Source: Gemmiger sp. An87 | GTDB taxonomy: Bacteria; Bacillota; Clostridia; Oscillospirales; Ruminococcaceae | Assembly: GCF_002159185.1 (NCBI RefSeq) | Contig: NZ_NFHD01000029.1 | Location: 1-43,200 of the forward strand | Direction: 5' to 3' | Length of the DNA stretch: 43,200 bases | In this document: positions 15,595 through 24,060 of the stretch, piece by piece | Position numbering within the stretch: position 1 is the first letter of the stretch | Layout of the letters: the number at the start of each line of letters is the position of its first letter | Made by a program: the position numbers and the translations under genes | Notes under the pieces: generated by a model | The model's input: the letters and a program-made list of their open reading frames with translations, nothing else | Databases searched by the model: none | What the model was told of the DNA's origin: nothing

Positions 15595-15635
15595 AAAAAG
15601 CAGAACATTGCTAATGTCGCAATGTTCTGCTTTTT
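15595..15635 (+). terminator. Bidirectional terminator between AraC and TetR genes
   Basis: A 17-bp perfect stem (AAAAAGCAGAACATTGC type) with a 7-nt loop ends in TTTTT on both strands. The stop codon of the TetR gene lies inside its distal arm. Confidence 0.85.
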
Positions 15636-16278
15636 ATGTTCCCTTTTTCTTGACATTGGCTGCCCTAATGGTCTCGATTCCAGCTGTTTCCATCCGAAGG
15701 ATAGCAAGCCGTGAAACAAACCATTCGTCGTTTTTAATCCAGTTGAGAGAACTGTTCACCTCATAGGAGCCGGCAAGCATATAACGAAAAAAACGCTCTG
15801 CCTCAGTTTGAGAGATACAGCAGTACTCCATAAGCTCTGGAATGACGCTGGGCTTCATCATACGGAAAAGCTTATTTTTGATGTACTCCGAGAGGGTCCG
15901 GTCCTGAAAAAGAATCCGATATTTGGGCATGTCGGCAATCCGCTGACAGGTTGGCAGGTCGCTGTTATGCTCTCGGAGGGCCTCTACTGTATCGAACTGA
16001 AGTAAATAGTGCAGCCGTTGAGGCAGAGACATGGACAGGGTGGTCGATGAATACTCTGCCACCTCAAATGCCTCATCAATAAGTTCATCCAGCACCTGAT
16101 TCAGCGTGTCATAATGACTATAAAATGTAGTCCGCGTAATTTGGGCTGCTTCACATACCTTGCTGATGCTCAACTTTTCAAAGTTTCTCTCTTTCATCAG
16201 CTCCAGCAGGGCATCCTTGATTGCACTCTTCGTATAAGTGACCCGGCGATCTTCCCGTCCGGCACGCATTTTCGCCAT
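15634..16278 (-). CDS. TetR/AcrR family regulator
   Basis: A 214-residue repressor. The N-terminal DNA-binding domain is TKSAIKDALLELMKERNFEKLSISKVCEAAQITRTTFYSHY (residues 16-56), followed by a long all-helical ligand domain of the clostridial type with a C-terminal FFRYMLAGSYEVNSSLNW. A GGGGGTGAG box precedes the ATG. It is divergent from the first GH3 gene, and similar AAAACTRTAC sites in opposite orientation lie at its own promoter and at the GH3 promoter, so it probably represses both. The ligand may be a glycoside aglycone or a sugar, by context only. Confidence 0.92.
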   Translation of the reverse strand: MAKMRAGREDRRVTYTKSAIKDALLELMKERNFEKLSISKVCEAAQITRTTFYSHYDTLNQVLDELIDEAFEVAEYSSTTLSMSLPQRLHYLLQFDTVEALREHNSDLPTCQRIADMPKYRILFQDRTLSEYIKNKLFRMMKPSVIPELMEYCCISQTEAERFFRYMLAGSYEVNSSLNWIKNDEWFVSRLAILRMETAGIETIRAANVKKKGT

Positions 16279-16294
16279 CTTCTCACCCCCGTTT

Positions 16295-16324
16295 ATTATC
16301 CCACAAAACTATACACACTGTCAA
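16295..16324 (-). promoter_or_regulatory. TetR promoter with putative operator
   Basis: On the minus strand TTGACA (16319-16324) and GATAAT (16295-16300) are 18 nt apart. The plus-strand motif AAAACTATAC (16305-16314) lies in the spacer. Confidence 0.6.
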
Positions 16325-16346
16325 GGAAAGTACAGTCCTGTCATTT

Positions 16347-16398
16347 TTGTCCAGCCTCTATACTATTTTTAAAATTCTGTTTAATATAGTACAGTTTT
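16347..16398 (+). promoter_or_regulatory. GH3 promoter with putative TetR operator
   Basis: TTGTCC (16347-16352) and TAAAAT (16370-16375) are 17 nt apart. GTACAGTTTT at 16389-16398 is the inverted near-copy of the motif in the TetR promoter and lies just after the expected start of transcription. About 100 nt of leader follow before the ribosome binding site. Confidence 0.5.
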
Positions 16399-16506
16399 AT
16401 CCAATTTGTTCTTATCATCGAGAGTAAAATTTATATAATTTTTCTTAGAGAAAGTCCTCAATCTTCCATATGGGACTGTCGTAAAACTGGTTAAGGAGGC
16501 ATTTAC

Positions 16507-19392
16507 ATGATTACTTTTGAAATGGAAGATGTCATCAGTGTTCTGCAAAACTGCGCCCCTTACCTCATCGCTCTGGGCATTGCCCTGCTGGTGGGGATTG
16601 GCGTACTTATTGCAGTCCGTAGGCGGCCGCGACCGCAGAAGTTCTTGATCCGAGCTCAAGCCGGACTGGCTATGGTGCTGGCTCTTGTCTTGGCCGTCAA
16701 CGGTGTCATGCTGGGCGGTGTATCTGCACTGCTGGACCTGTCCCTGGCTGAGCAGGCGAAAATCAGTGAAGGAACCATGGACACTGCAGAACAAACTGCC
16801 CTTCAGATTGCGGAGGAAGGGTTTGTTTTGCTGCAAAATGATGACAATACCCTGCCCCTAACTGATGTAACCAACCTAAACCTGTTTGGCTGGGCCAGTG
16901 CTGTCCCTATCTATGGTGGTACCGGCTCCGGTGGTATCAATGCTCTGTACGACATCGTCAGCATTCAGCAGGGACTGGAGCAGGCCGGTTTTTCTGTGAA
17001 CCAGGAACTGTTGGATTTCTACACTGCCTACTCTGCCCAGCGTCCCGACATGACCATAACCACTCAATCCTGGACGTTGTACGAGCCCCCAGTGGATACT
17101 TATTCCCAGGACATGATGGACAACGCCAAAGAATTTTCTGATGTAGCCGTCATCACCCTGGGTCGTCTGGCTGGGGAGGGGCACAACGATATGCCCATGG
17201 CTATGGGTGAGGCTGGATACGACAACAATTCCGATCAATATGACGATTTCCAGCCCGATGACCACTACCTTCAGCTCTCCCAGACCGAAAAGGATTTGGT
17301 GGAGATGGTATGCGATAACTTCGACACTGTAATTCTCCTGGTCAACAGCGGAAATCCCATGGAGCTGGGCTTTGTGGATGACTATGAACAGATCAAGTCG
17401 GTACTCTGGTGCCCTGGCCCCGGCAATGTGGGCTTTACCGCACTGGGCGAAATCCTGCGTGGTACGGTAAATCCCTCCGGCAAAAGTACGGACACCTTCG
17501 CCTATCATCTGAAAAACGCCCCCTGGTGGAATAACTACGAGGACTACCACTACTCCAACCTGGAACACCTGGCGGTGGAAGGTATGAACAACGGTGTGTC
17601 TCAGACCTATTACCCCTCCTTCACCAACTATGTAGAGGGCATCTATGTGGGCTACAAATTCTATGAAACTGCTGCCGCGGAGGGGCTCATCAACTACGAC
17701 GCTGAGGTTCAGTACCCCTTTGGCCACGGCCTAAGCTACACCACTTTCACCCAGAACATGAGTGAGCTGTCGCTCAGCGACACCACCTTCTCTTTCGATG
17801 TCACCGTCACCAACACCGGTTCTGTGGCCGGTAAGGACGTGGTAGAGATTTTCTATAACCCGCCCTATTTAAACGGCGGAGTGGAGAAGTCCGTAGCCAA
17901 CCTGCTGGACTTTGAAAAGACCGATCTTCTCCAGCCTGGTCAGAGCCAGACCCTCTCCTTTACCTTTGACCTGGAGGACATGGCCTCCTACGACTACCAG
18001 AATGCTAAGGCCTATATCCTGGACGCGGGGGACTATGTGATCTCCATCAACAGCGATTCCCATACCATCCTGGACCAACGTATTCTTACCTTAGAGGATA
18101 AAGTGGTCTATGACGGGGAGGAAGGGCGTGCCAGTGATGACCTCACTGCCACTAACCAATTTGATGACTGCGCCGGGGATGTGGAGTATCTTTCCCGCGC
18201 CGACCACTTTGCAAACTATGACCAGGCTACCGCCGCCCCCACCTCTACGGTGATGCCTCAGGAACTGGTGGAGCAGTACCATTTGAACAGCAACTTCGAT
18301 CCCAACACCTATGTGGACCCGGATGCGGTCATGCCCACCACCGGAGCAGATAACGGCCTAACCCTGGCGGACATGCGGGGACTGGACTACGATGATCCCC
18401 AGTGGGACCTGTTGCTGGATCAGCTTACCGTAGATGAGATGGCCAATATGATTGCTCTGTGTGGCTACCAGACCCCTGCTATGGAGTCGGTGGGCAAGCT
18501 CCAAACGCTGGACATGGACGGTCCTGCCGCCATCAATAATAACTTCACTGGCTACGGCTCCCTGGGATTTCCCATTGAAATTGTAATTGCTAACACTTGG
18601 AGCAAGGACCTGGCCACCCAGTGGGGTGAAGCCATGGGACAGATGTGCGTGGAAATGGGCATTCAGGGCTGGTACGCTCCCGCCATGAACACCCACCGCA
18701 GCCCCTTCGGCGGACGAAACTACGAGTACTTCTCTGAGGACGGTGTGCTGGCTGGACGTATTGCCGCCAGTGCGGTAACTGGCGCCATGAACAAGGGGGT
18801 CTACTCCTACATGAAGCACTTTGCCGCCTATGATTTCAATGGCAAGATGGTCTGCGTCTGGACCAATGAGCAGGCTCTGCGGGAAATTTATCTGAAACCC
18901 TTTGAAATCTGTGTCAAGGAAGGAAACGCCAATGCGGTTATGGTCTCCTGGAGCTTCCTTGGCATCAAGTGGACCGGAGAAAACAGCAGCCTGATGAACA
19001 CGGTCCTCCGGGACGAGTGGGGCTTCCGAGGCATGGCTATCACCGACTTCTTCCGCAACAACGGCCACGGCTTTATGAATGCCGATGCCGCTCTGGCCAA
19101 TGGGGTGGATGGCATGCTGGCCACGGTGGAGGGCGGTCCCAACTTTGTCTCCGACCGCACCAATCCTTCCTCGGTCACCGATATGCGCCGAGCCTGCAAA
19201 AACGTACTGTACACTGTAGTGCAAAGCTACCTCTATGATGACACCTATCAGCGCCAGCAAGTTATTGATTGGCGGATTTATCTTTACATCGCCGATGCGG
19301 CGGCAACTATTGTCCTCATCGGTCTGGAAGTTATAGTGCTGCGGAGCTATCGTAAGCGCAAAGCAAACGCCGCTCCCGGGGCGCACGATTAA
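16507..19392 (+). CDS. Membrane-anchored, domain-permuted GH3 glycosidase 1
   Basis: A 961-residue glycoside hydrolase family 3 protein with permuted order. Two membrane segments come first (about 17-36 and 52-74), then the GH3 alpha/beta sandwich domain (EEGFVLLQNDDNTLPL, GEG near Glu224, YGTGSGG-type loops), a fibronectin-III-like domain (VTVTNTGSVAGKDVVEIF), the TIM barrel, and a last membrane segment (about 922-945) with a basic tail. The barrel keeps GGRNYEYFSEDG, Lys770-His771 and the nucleophile Asp847 in MAITDFF. The usual N-x-Q-E after KHFA is replaced by YDFN, which may change the substrate pocket. AAGGAGG precedes the ATG. The catalytic part should face outward and act on beta-glycosides. 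It shares its control region with TetR and is paralogous to the gene at 20953. Confidence 0.93.
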   Translation: MITFEMEDVISVLQNCAPYLIALGIALLVGIGVLIAVRRRPRPQKFLIRAQAGLAMVLALVLAVNGVMLGGVSALLDLSLAEQAKISEGTMDTAEQTALQIAEEGFVLLQNDDNTLPLTDVTNLNLFGWASAVPIYGGTGSGGINALYDIVSIQQGLEQAGFSVNQELLDFYTAYSAQRPDMTITTQSWTLYEPPVDTYSQDMMDNAKEFSDVAVITLGRLAGEGHNDMPMAMGEAGYDNNSDQYDDFQPDDHYLQLSQTEKDLVEMVCDNFDTVILLVNSGNPMELGFVDDYEQIKSVLWCPGPGNVGFTALGEILRGTVNPSGKSTDTFAYHLKNAPWWNNYEDYHYSNLEHLAVEGMNNGVSQTYYPSFTNYVEGIYVGYKFYETAAAEGLINYDAEVQYPFGHGLSYTTFTQNMSELSLSDTTFSFDVTVTNTGSVAGKDVVEIFYNPPYLNGGVEKSVANLLDFEKTDLLQPGQSQTLSFTFDLEDMASYDYQNAKAYILDAGDYVISINSDSHTILDQRILTLEDKVVYDGEEGRASDDLTATNQFDDCAGDVEYLSRADHFANYDQATAAPTSTVMPQELVEQYHLNSNFDPNTYVDPDAVMPTTGADNGLTLADMRGLDYDDPQWDLLLDQLTVDEMANMIALCGYQTPAMESVGKLQTLDMDGPAAINNNFTGYGSLGFPIEIVIANTWSKDLATQWGEAMGQMCVEMGIQGWYAPAMNTHRSPFGGRNYEYFSEDGVLAGRIAASAVTGAMNKGVYSYMKHFAAYDFNGKMVCVWTNEQALREIYLKPFEICVKEGNANAVMVSWSFLGIKWTGENSSLMNTVLRDEWGFRGMAITDFFRNNGHGFMNADAALANGVDGMLATVEGGPNFVSDRTNPSSVTDMRRACKNVLYTVVQSYLYDDTYQRQQVIDWRIYLYIADAAATIVLIGLEVIVLRSYRKRKANAAPGAHD

Positions 19393-19401
19393 TCAAAACA
19401 C

Positions 19402-19442
19402 ATCCGGCCGCTGGAACAGACCTTTCCAGCGGCCGGATTTTC
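19402..19442 (+). terminator. Terminator after GH3 gene 1
   Basis: A 15-bp perfect stem (ATCCGGCCGCTGGAA with its complement at 19424-19438) is followed by TTTTCATT. The MBL gene starts only 19 nt later and may rely on read-through. Confidence 0.8.
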
Positions 19443-19460
19443 ATTAGAAGGTGATGCTAT

Positions 19461-20249
19461 TTGAAACTGACGCAAATTCGCAATGCCACCGTCCTGTTGG
19501 AATATGCCGGAGTTCACTTCCTTATTGACCCCATGCTTTCTCCCAAAGGCACCCTGCCCCCTTGTCATAGCCGGGTACGTCCTGAGGCCCGTAATCCCCT
19601 ATGTGAACTGCCCTGTCCGGTTGAGGTACTCTTGGAGGCAGACGCAGTCATTGTCACCCACCTCCATCCCGGACATTTTGACCAAGCGGCAGCTCAGTTA
19701 CTTTCCAAAACAAAACCGATCTTTGTGCAGAATTCCCGGGATGGAGAGGTACTCCGGTATTATGGTTTTCAACAGGTCACAGTTTTGAATGCTGATACGA
19801 TTTTCTCCAACATTACTCTAACCAAAATTCCCGGACGATATGGAAATTGGGATGAGGAAATGCTGGACCACGCGGGCAGTGTGTGTGGGGTGATTTTCCA
19901 AGCATCCGATGAGCCTTGCCTATACGCCACAGGGGACACCGTCTGGTATCCTGGTGTGGAGCAGGCCGTCCGAACATTTCATCCCCAAGTGGTTTTGGCC
20001 AACGCCGGAGGAAATATGGGGTGGCAATATCAGAGCAATATGGGAACAGAAGATGTATTGGCTCTGCACCGGGCAGTTCCTTCTGCCCTCATCGTAGCCA
20101 CCCACATGGAAGACCTGAATCACTGGACCCTGTCCCGTCAGCAACTGCGAGACTTCGCCCGAAAAAAAGGGTTTCTTTCTAAACTTCGTACACCCGCAAA
20201 TGGTGAAAGTATTTGCATTTTCAAATCTAAGATACGTAATTCACCCTGA
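19461..20249 (+). CDS. MBL-fold hydrolase, copy 2, altered metal motif
   Basis: A 262-residue paralog of the protein encoded at 8436: LTQIRNATVLLEYAG opening, FLIDPMLSPKG, LYATGDTVWYPG with the bridging Asp, and THMEDLNHWTLSR near the end. The central motif reads HLHPGH (His67, His69, Gly71, His72), so the Asp of HxHxDH is lost while an Asp follows at residue 74. Second-metal binding may be weakened or the enzyme may use one metal. The start is TTG at 19461, aligned with the paralog and preceded by AAGGTGA. It follows GH3 gene 1 on the same strand past a terminator. Confidence 0.87.
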   Translation: MKLTQIRNATVLLEYAGVHFLIDPMLSPKGTLPPCHSRVRPEARNPLCELPCPVEVLLEADAVIVTHLHPGHFDQAAAQLLSKTKPIFVQNSRDGEVLRYYGFQQVTVLNADTIFSNITLTKIPGRYGNWDEEMLDHAGSVCGVIFQASDEPCLYATGDTVWYPGVEQAVRTFHPQVVLANAGGNMGWQYQSNMGTEDVLALHRAVPSALIVATHMEDLNHWTLSRQQLRDFARKKGFLSKLRTPANGESICIFKSKIRNSP

Positions 20250-20469
20250 AAGCTTGGAAAAAGAGAAATACGAACTTAACCTTTTCAAGAAATTGGGTAA
20301 AACACTCACCAATTATAGCAGCTTGGCCATTGCTTTTTGCCCAAGATCCAACTCGCCACGGGCTTAGTCGGCGTTTTTTGAATCCCCAGCGGAACGAGAC
20401 TGGTTGTTCTCCACTGTTGAACGCGGGGTGTGCAGAACACACCTTCCAACAGCATTGCAAGATACATAC

Positions 20470-20503
20470 AAGCAACGCCAACCGCATTTGGCATTGCTTT
20501 TTC
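20470..20503 (+). terminator. Terminator-like hairpin in intergenic DNA
   Basis: GCAACGCCAA (20472-20481) pairs with TTGGCATTGC (20488-20497) with one G-T pair and is followed by TTTTTCG. No gene ends directly before it. Confidence 0.6.
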
Positions 20504-20738
20504 GTTTCTTCTATTGTAACCTTTTTCGCCCTTCATCGTAAACGATCATCTAAAAACCTGCATCAACGGTACACACATTCTTTAGCTGCTTACTGCCGCT
20601 CTAGCTATTTGATGGTTTTGCTCGCTTTCTTACCTGCCTGATATTTTTCTGTTTAACGCTCGTGCTCAATCGGAATTTCAGCAGAAGATTTTGAGATTAC
20701 ACAAATCACATACCTCCTGGTGCATTTTTACAATTAAT

Positions 20739-20776
20739 AAACCCCAGACTTCCGCAGGGTCGGAAATCTGGGGTTT
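20739..20776. repeat. Long hairpin near the GH3-2 3' end
   Basis: AAACCCCAGA (20739-20748) and TCTGGGGTTT (20767-20776) are perfect 10-bp arms, and TCCG/CGGA adds an inner stem. T runs are poor on both sides, so it is only a weak terminator candidate. Confidence 0.45.
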
Positions 20777-20952
20777 AAAAGAGGAAACGATCACACTTTG
20801 TGTGCGAATTATCTCAACGCCAATGCTATCGGCAAGAGATCAGATTATCAATTTGTTTTTAACACATTTAGCTCAATGCGCACCCATAACTTAACCATCG
20901 CACAAATTTGCCTTCTTAAAGTGCAGTATGCCGTTATAATCAAACTAGAAGT

Positions 20953-23820
20953 TTACTTCATGCGATTCCGGTAACGGCGAATGGTAATCCATTCGCAGAC
21001 TGCCAGCACCAGGATCACTCCGGCCAGGCACAGATAGAACACGGTCTCCCAGGAGAGTCCGGCCACATCGCCGTCGGTCATGTAGGCGTTGCTATTGGCC
21101 ACCGCATACAGGATACCATGGGCGGAATCCCGCATAGCCAGTACCGAGGTGGCGCTGGTCTGGTCGTGGACCGAGGTCTCCTCCACCAGATCCGGATTCA
21201 GGATGGCATTGGTGCCGTTGCGGATGGCCTGGTCGCCGTTAATGTAGTTGTAGCCGTCCAGCGCAGCGTCGGTGAGCACCATGCCGTTGAAGCCCCATTC
21301 CTCCCGCAGAACGGTCTTCATCAGAGCGGAGGAGCCGCCCACCCACTGGGGCCCCAGATAGTTGAAGGCCGCCATAGCAGCGGTGGCGTGGCCTTCCTTC
21401 ACCGGCAGCTCAAAGGCCTTCAGGTAAATTTCTCGGATAGCCTGCTCGTTGGCCCACACGCACAGCTGGTTGTTCCGGTTCAACTCCTGATCGTTCAGAG
21501 CGAAATGCTTGAGGAAGCAGTACACGCCCTTTTCCTGGGCGGCGGCCACCGACTGGGCAGCCATCTCACCGCTGAGCACCGCGTCCTCGGAATAGTATTC
21601 GAAGTTGCGGCCAGAGAAAGCAGAACGATGGATATTCATAGCGGGGCCGTACCAGCCGTTTACGCCCACCTCACTGGCCTCCTGGCCGATCATCTCGCCC
21701 AGGCGGCGGGCCAGCTCCTTGTTCCAGGTGCAGGCCAGGGTGGTAGGCGCCGGGTAGGAGTAGCCCTTCATGCTGGGCTTGAAGAAGGAGTGCAGGCCGG
21801 AGGGGCCGTCGATCTCGTTGGTGGTCATCTTGCCGATGGAGGGGATCTCAATGGTGGAGAACCCCGCCTTGGCGATCAGGGTAGCCATGTCCTCCACTGT
21901 CAGTTCATCCAGCAGCTGGTCCCACAGGGGGTCGTCATAATTCTTGCCCGCCAGGTCGGCCAGCATCACGCCGTTGTCGGCGCCGGTGGTGGGCATCACG
22001 TCGTCGGGGTTGTTGTAGTCTTCGGGGTTATAGTTGTCGTTGTTCAGGAAGACCACCTTCACCTCGTCCGGCATGCTATAGCTGACGGGGGCCGCAGTGA
22101 CCTGAGCGTAGTTGGCAAAATGGTCAGCGCGGCTCAGATAAGTCAGATTGCCGCGAACGTCGTCGAACACATTGGTGGCAGCGATCTGGTCAGTACTACG
22201 GGGGTTGCTCTCGTCGTAGACCAAAGTTTCAAGCTGTTCATAAGTGCGGGAATCAAGCACAGTATGCGAATCGCTGCGGATGCTGATATTATAGCTTCCC
22301 GCTTCCAGCACATAGGAGCGGTTCACCAGATCATCGTAGGAGGCCATGTCCTCCTTGTTAAAGGTGAAGGTAATGGTCTCGGAAGCACCTGGCTCCAGTA
22401 GACCGGTCTTTCCGAAGTCCAGCAGGTTGACCTCCGCCTTTTCGATGCCTCCATTGGTGTAGGGCGGGGTGAAGTAAAGCTCCACCACATCCTTGCCAGC
22501 CACATCGCCGGTATTGGTCACAGTTACGTCCACCGTAATGGTGTCGTCGTCGTTTTCCTGCAATTCGCCCATGGTCTGGGTAAAGGTAGTGTAGCTAAGG
22601 CCGTAACCAAAGGGATACTGGACAGTGGCTTCATAATCGATTAAGCCCTCAACCGCAGCGGTCTCGTAAAACTTATAGCCCACATAGATACCTTCGGTAT
22701 AGTTTACAAAGGAGACCAGGTTATAGAGGTCAGTGTCCTTATCGGCAAACTCCTGAGTATTGTCGTACAAAAAGCTGCCAATGTTATTGAAATTGTAAGT
22801 TTGCGTCAGGTCATAGACGAAGGTGTCTGCCAGGCGGCCAGAGGGGTTCACCTCGCCGCTGAGCACCCGCCCCAGAGAGCCGAACCCATCCTGTCCAGGG
22901 CCAGCCACAGTGAGCACACCGTTGATATTTTCATATTCGTCCACCCATCCCATCTCGAAGGCATTGGCACCGTTGTATACCACGATCACGTTTTTAAAGT
23001 TAGCGGTGACCATTTCCACCAGACTGCGTTCAGTGGCACTCAGTTCCAGATAGGTCTGACCAGGGGTAAAATCCCCTTCGTGTGCCATGCCGGGTTCATC
23101 GGTGATGTACTTTACTGTGCTCATGTCGGTGGGCAGATCGTCGCCCTCGCCGCCGATGCGGGCAATCACGATGAATGCCGTATCCGAAAAATTGCGGGCG
23201 TTTTCCATCATCTCTTCAGAGTAGCTGTCCACCGCAGGCTCGGGCAAAGTCCAGTTGGTGTTGCCGTCCAGACTGCCAGTCTCGCGTACAGTGTTGTAAC
23301 TGGTGTAGAAGTCGCTCAGCTCGTCGTTCAGCTCAAAGCCGGCATTCTTTAGGCCCGCCAGCAGCGAAATAGCGGTGGAGCTATCTACACCACCGGAGCC
23401 GGTGCCGCCGTAGCAGGGGTTAGTGGAGGCCCAACCAAACACATTCAGTTTCTTTTGCGCAAGTGGCAGTGTGCCGTTCTGGTTTTTCAGCAGCACAACA
23501 CCCTCGTCGCCGATGTCACTGCTCAGCTGCGCACCAGCAGCGGCGGTCTCGTCGCTCAGCACTTTGGCCGGCTGCATAACCAGGCTCAGGGATGAATACA
23601 TGGGTCCCATACAGATGCCGGTAACACCCAGTACAAAGGCCAGAATCACCGCAATCACGGATTCGCTGCGGATCAGCTTGCGTTTGGGTACAGGTTTGTG
23701 TTTGGTCACAAACGCCAGCACACATGCGATCACCAGTAAAATCAGAAACGGAATCAGGTACGGCAGGCATTTCGACCCATAGTTAATAATATCCTCCATG
23801 CGGAGCATATCCAATGCCAT
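20953..23820 (-). CDS. Membrane-anchored, domain-permuted GH3 glycosidase 2
   Basis: A 955-residue paralog of GH3 protein 1 with the same plan: two N-terminal membrane segments (about 18-38 and 53-73), sandwich domain (EGVVLLKNQNGTLPL, ARIGGEGDD with Glu225), FnIII-like domain (VTVTNTGDVAGKDVVEL), TIM barrel and a C-terminal membrane segment ending in RRYRNRMK. Unlike copy 1 it keeps the full KHFALNDQE substrate loop (Lys771, His772) and has nucleophile Asp851 in MVLTDAA. It should be an active exo-beta-glycosidase anchored on the outer face of the membrane; which sugar cannot be said. GAGGAGG lies 7 nt before the ATG. A palindrome overlaps its likely promoter. It lies downstream of the kinase-regulator operon on the same strand, past a terminator. 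Confidence 0.93.
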   Translation of the reverse strand: MALDMLRMEDIINYGSKCLPYLIPFLILLVIACVLAFVTKHKPVPKRKLIRSESVIAVILAFVLGVTGICMGPMYSSLSLVMQPAKVLSDETAAAGAQLSSDIGDEGVVLLKNQNGTLPLAQKKLNVFGWASTNPCYGGTGSGGVDSSTAISLLAGLKNAGFELNDELSDFYTSYNTVRETGSLDGNTNWTLPEPAVDSYSEEMMENARNFSDTAFIVIARIGGEGDDLPTDMSTVKYITDEPGMAHEGDFTPGQTYLELSATERSLVEMVTANFKNVIVVYNGANAFEMGWVDEYENINGVLTVAGPGQDGFGSLGRVLSGEVNPSGRLADTFVYDLTQTYNFNNIGSFLYDNTQEFADKDTDLYNLVSFVNYTEGIYVGYKFYETAAVEGLIDYEATVQYPFGYGLSYTTFTQTMGELQENDDDTITVDVTVTNTGDVAGKDVVELYFTPPYTNGGIEKAEVNLLDFGKTGLLEPGASETITFTFNKEDMASYDDLVNRSYVLEAGSYNISIRSDSHTVLDSRTYEQLETLVYDESNPRSTDQIAATNVFDDVRGNLTYLSRADHFANYAQVTAAPVSYSMPDEVKVVFLNNDNYNPEDYNNPDDVMPTTGADNGVMLADLAGKNYDDPLWDQLLDELTVEDMATLIAKAGFSTIEIPSIGKMTTNEIDGPSGLHSFFKPSMKGYSYPAPTTLACTWNKELARRLGEMIGQEASEVGVNGWYGPAMNIHRSAFSGRNFEYYSEDAVLSGEMAAQSVAAAQEKGVYCFLKHFALNDQELNRNNQLCVWANEQAIREIYLKAFELPVKEGHATAAMAAFNYLGPQWVGGSSALMKTVLREEWGFNGMVLTDAALDGYNYINGDQAIRNGTNAILNPDLVEETSVHDQTSATSVLAMRDSAHGILYAVANSNAYMTDGDVAGLSWETVFYLCLAGVILVLAVCEWITIRRYRNRMK

Positions 23821-23925
23821 GATGTTTCCTCCTCAATATAATTTCACGGGCAGGCGGCGGGCTGCTCCAGCAGGTTTTACGGCCGATGAACCAGCCAAAG
23901 ATAACGCCCGGTGCCTGCTGAATCT

Positions 23926-23950
23926 GGGGGCATTGTAACACAATGCCCCC
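23926..23950 (-). promoter_or_regulatory. GH3-2 extended -10 inside an 11-bp palindrome
   Basis: The arms GGGGGCATTGT (23926-23936) and ACAATGCCCCC (23940-23950) are perfectly complementary with a 3-nt spacer. Within them the minus strand reads TGTTACAAT, an extended -10 box (TG, one base, TACAAT at 23932-23937). No good -35 is seen. A repressor operator is the simplest reading; an RNA hairpin is the alternative. Confidence 0.5.
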
Positions 23951-24001
23951 CGGCAAAGAGGGAATTTTCGTATCTTGTTAATCTGGCCCCGTATCCTGTA
24001 A

Positions 24002-24060
24002 AAAAACACTCCCGGCGAAGGATACGGCTCCATGACCGTTCCTCCGCCGGGAGTATTTTT
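24002..24060 (-). terminator. Terminator after the histidine kinase
   Basis: ACTCCCGGCG (24008-24017) and CGCCGGGAGT (24045-24054) form a 10-bp stem; the minus-strand read ends in GTTTTTTTAC directly after the kinase stop codon. Confidence 0.85.

Larger units (their letters stand above)
20250..20952. other. 700-nt gene-free stretch between convergent units
   Basis: No protein frame here carries a recognisable domain or a good ribosome binding site. The frames on the minus strand from about 20536 to 20227 are short and Trp/Arg rich. The stretch holds two hairpins (listed separately) and separates the MBL gene from the convergent GH3 gene 2. It may contain decayed or repeated intergenic DNA; I cannot test copy number. 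Confidence 0.5.

Noticed and set aside
16876-17727. 283-codon minus-strand frame at the start of GH3 gene 1
   Set aside because: Shadow of the GH3 frame; no ribosome binding site or family.
18358-19386. 342-codon open frame on the minus strand inside GH3 gene 1
   Set aside because: It is antisense to a strongly supported gene, has no recognisable domain and arises from codon bias of the real frame.
21118-22401. 427-codon open frame on the plus strand inside GH3 gene 2
   Set aside because: Antisense to the GH3 gene; composition (Gly, Val, His rich) is that of a mirrored frame and no start signal fits.
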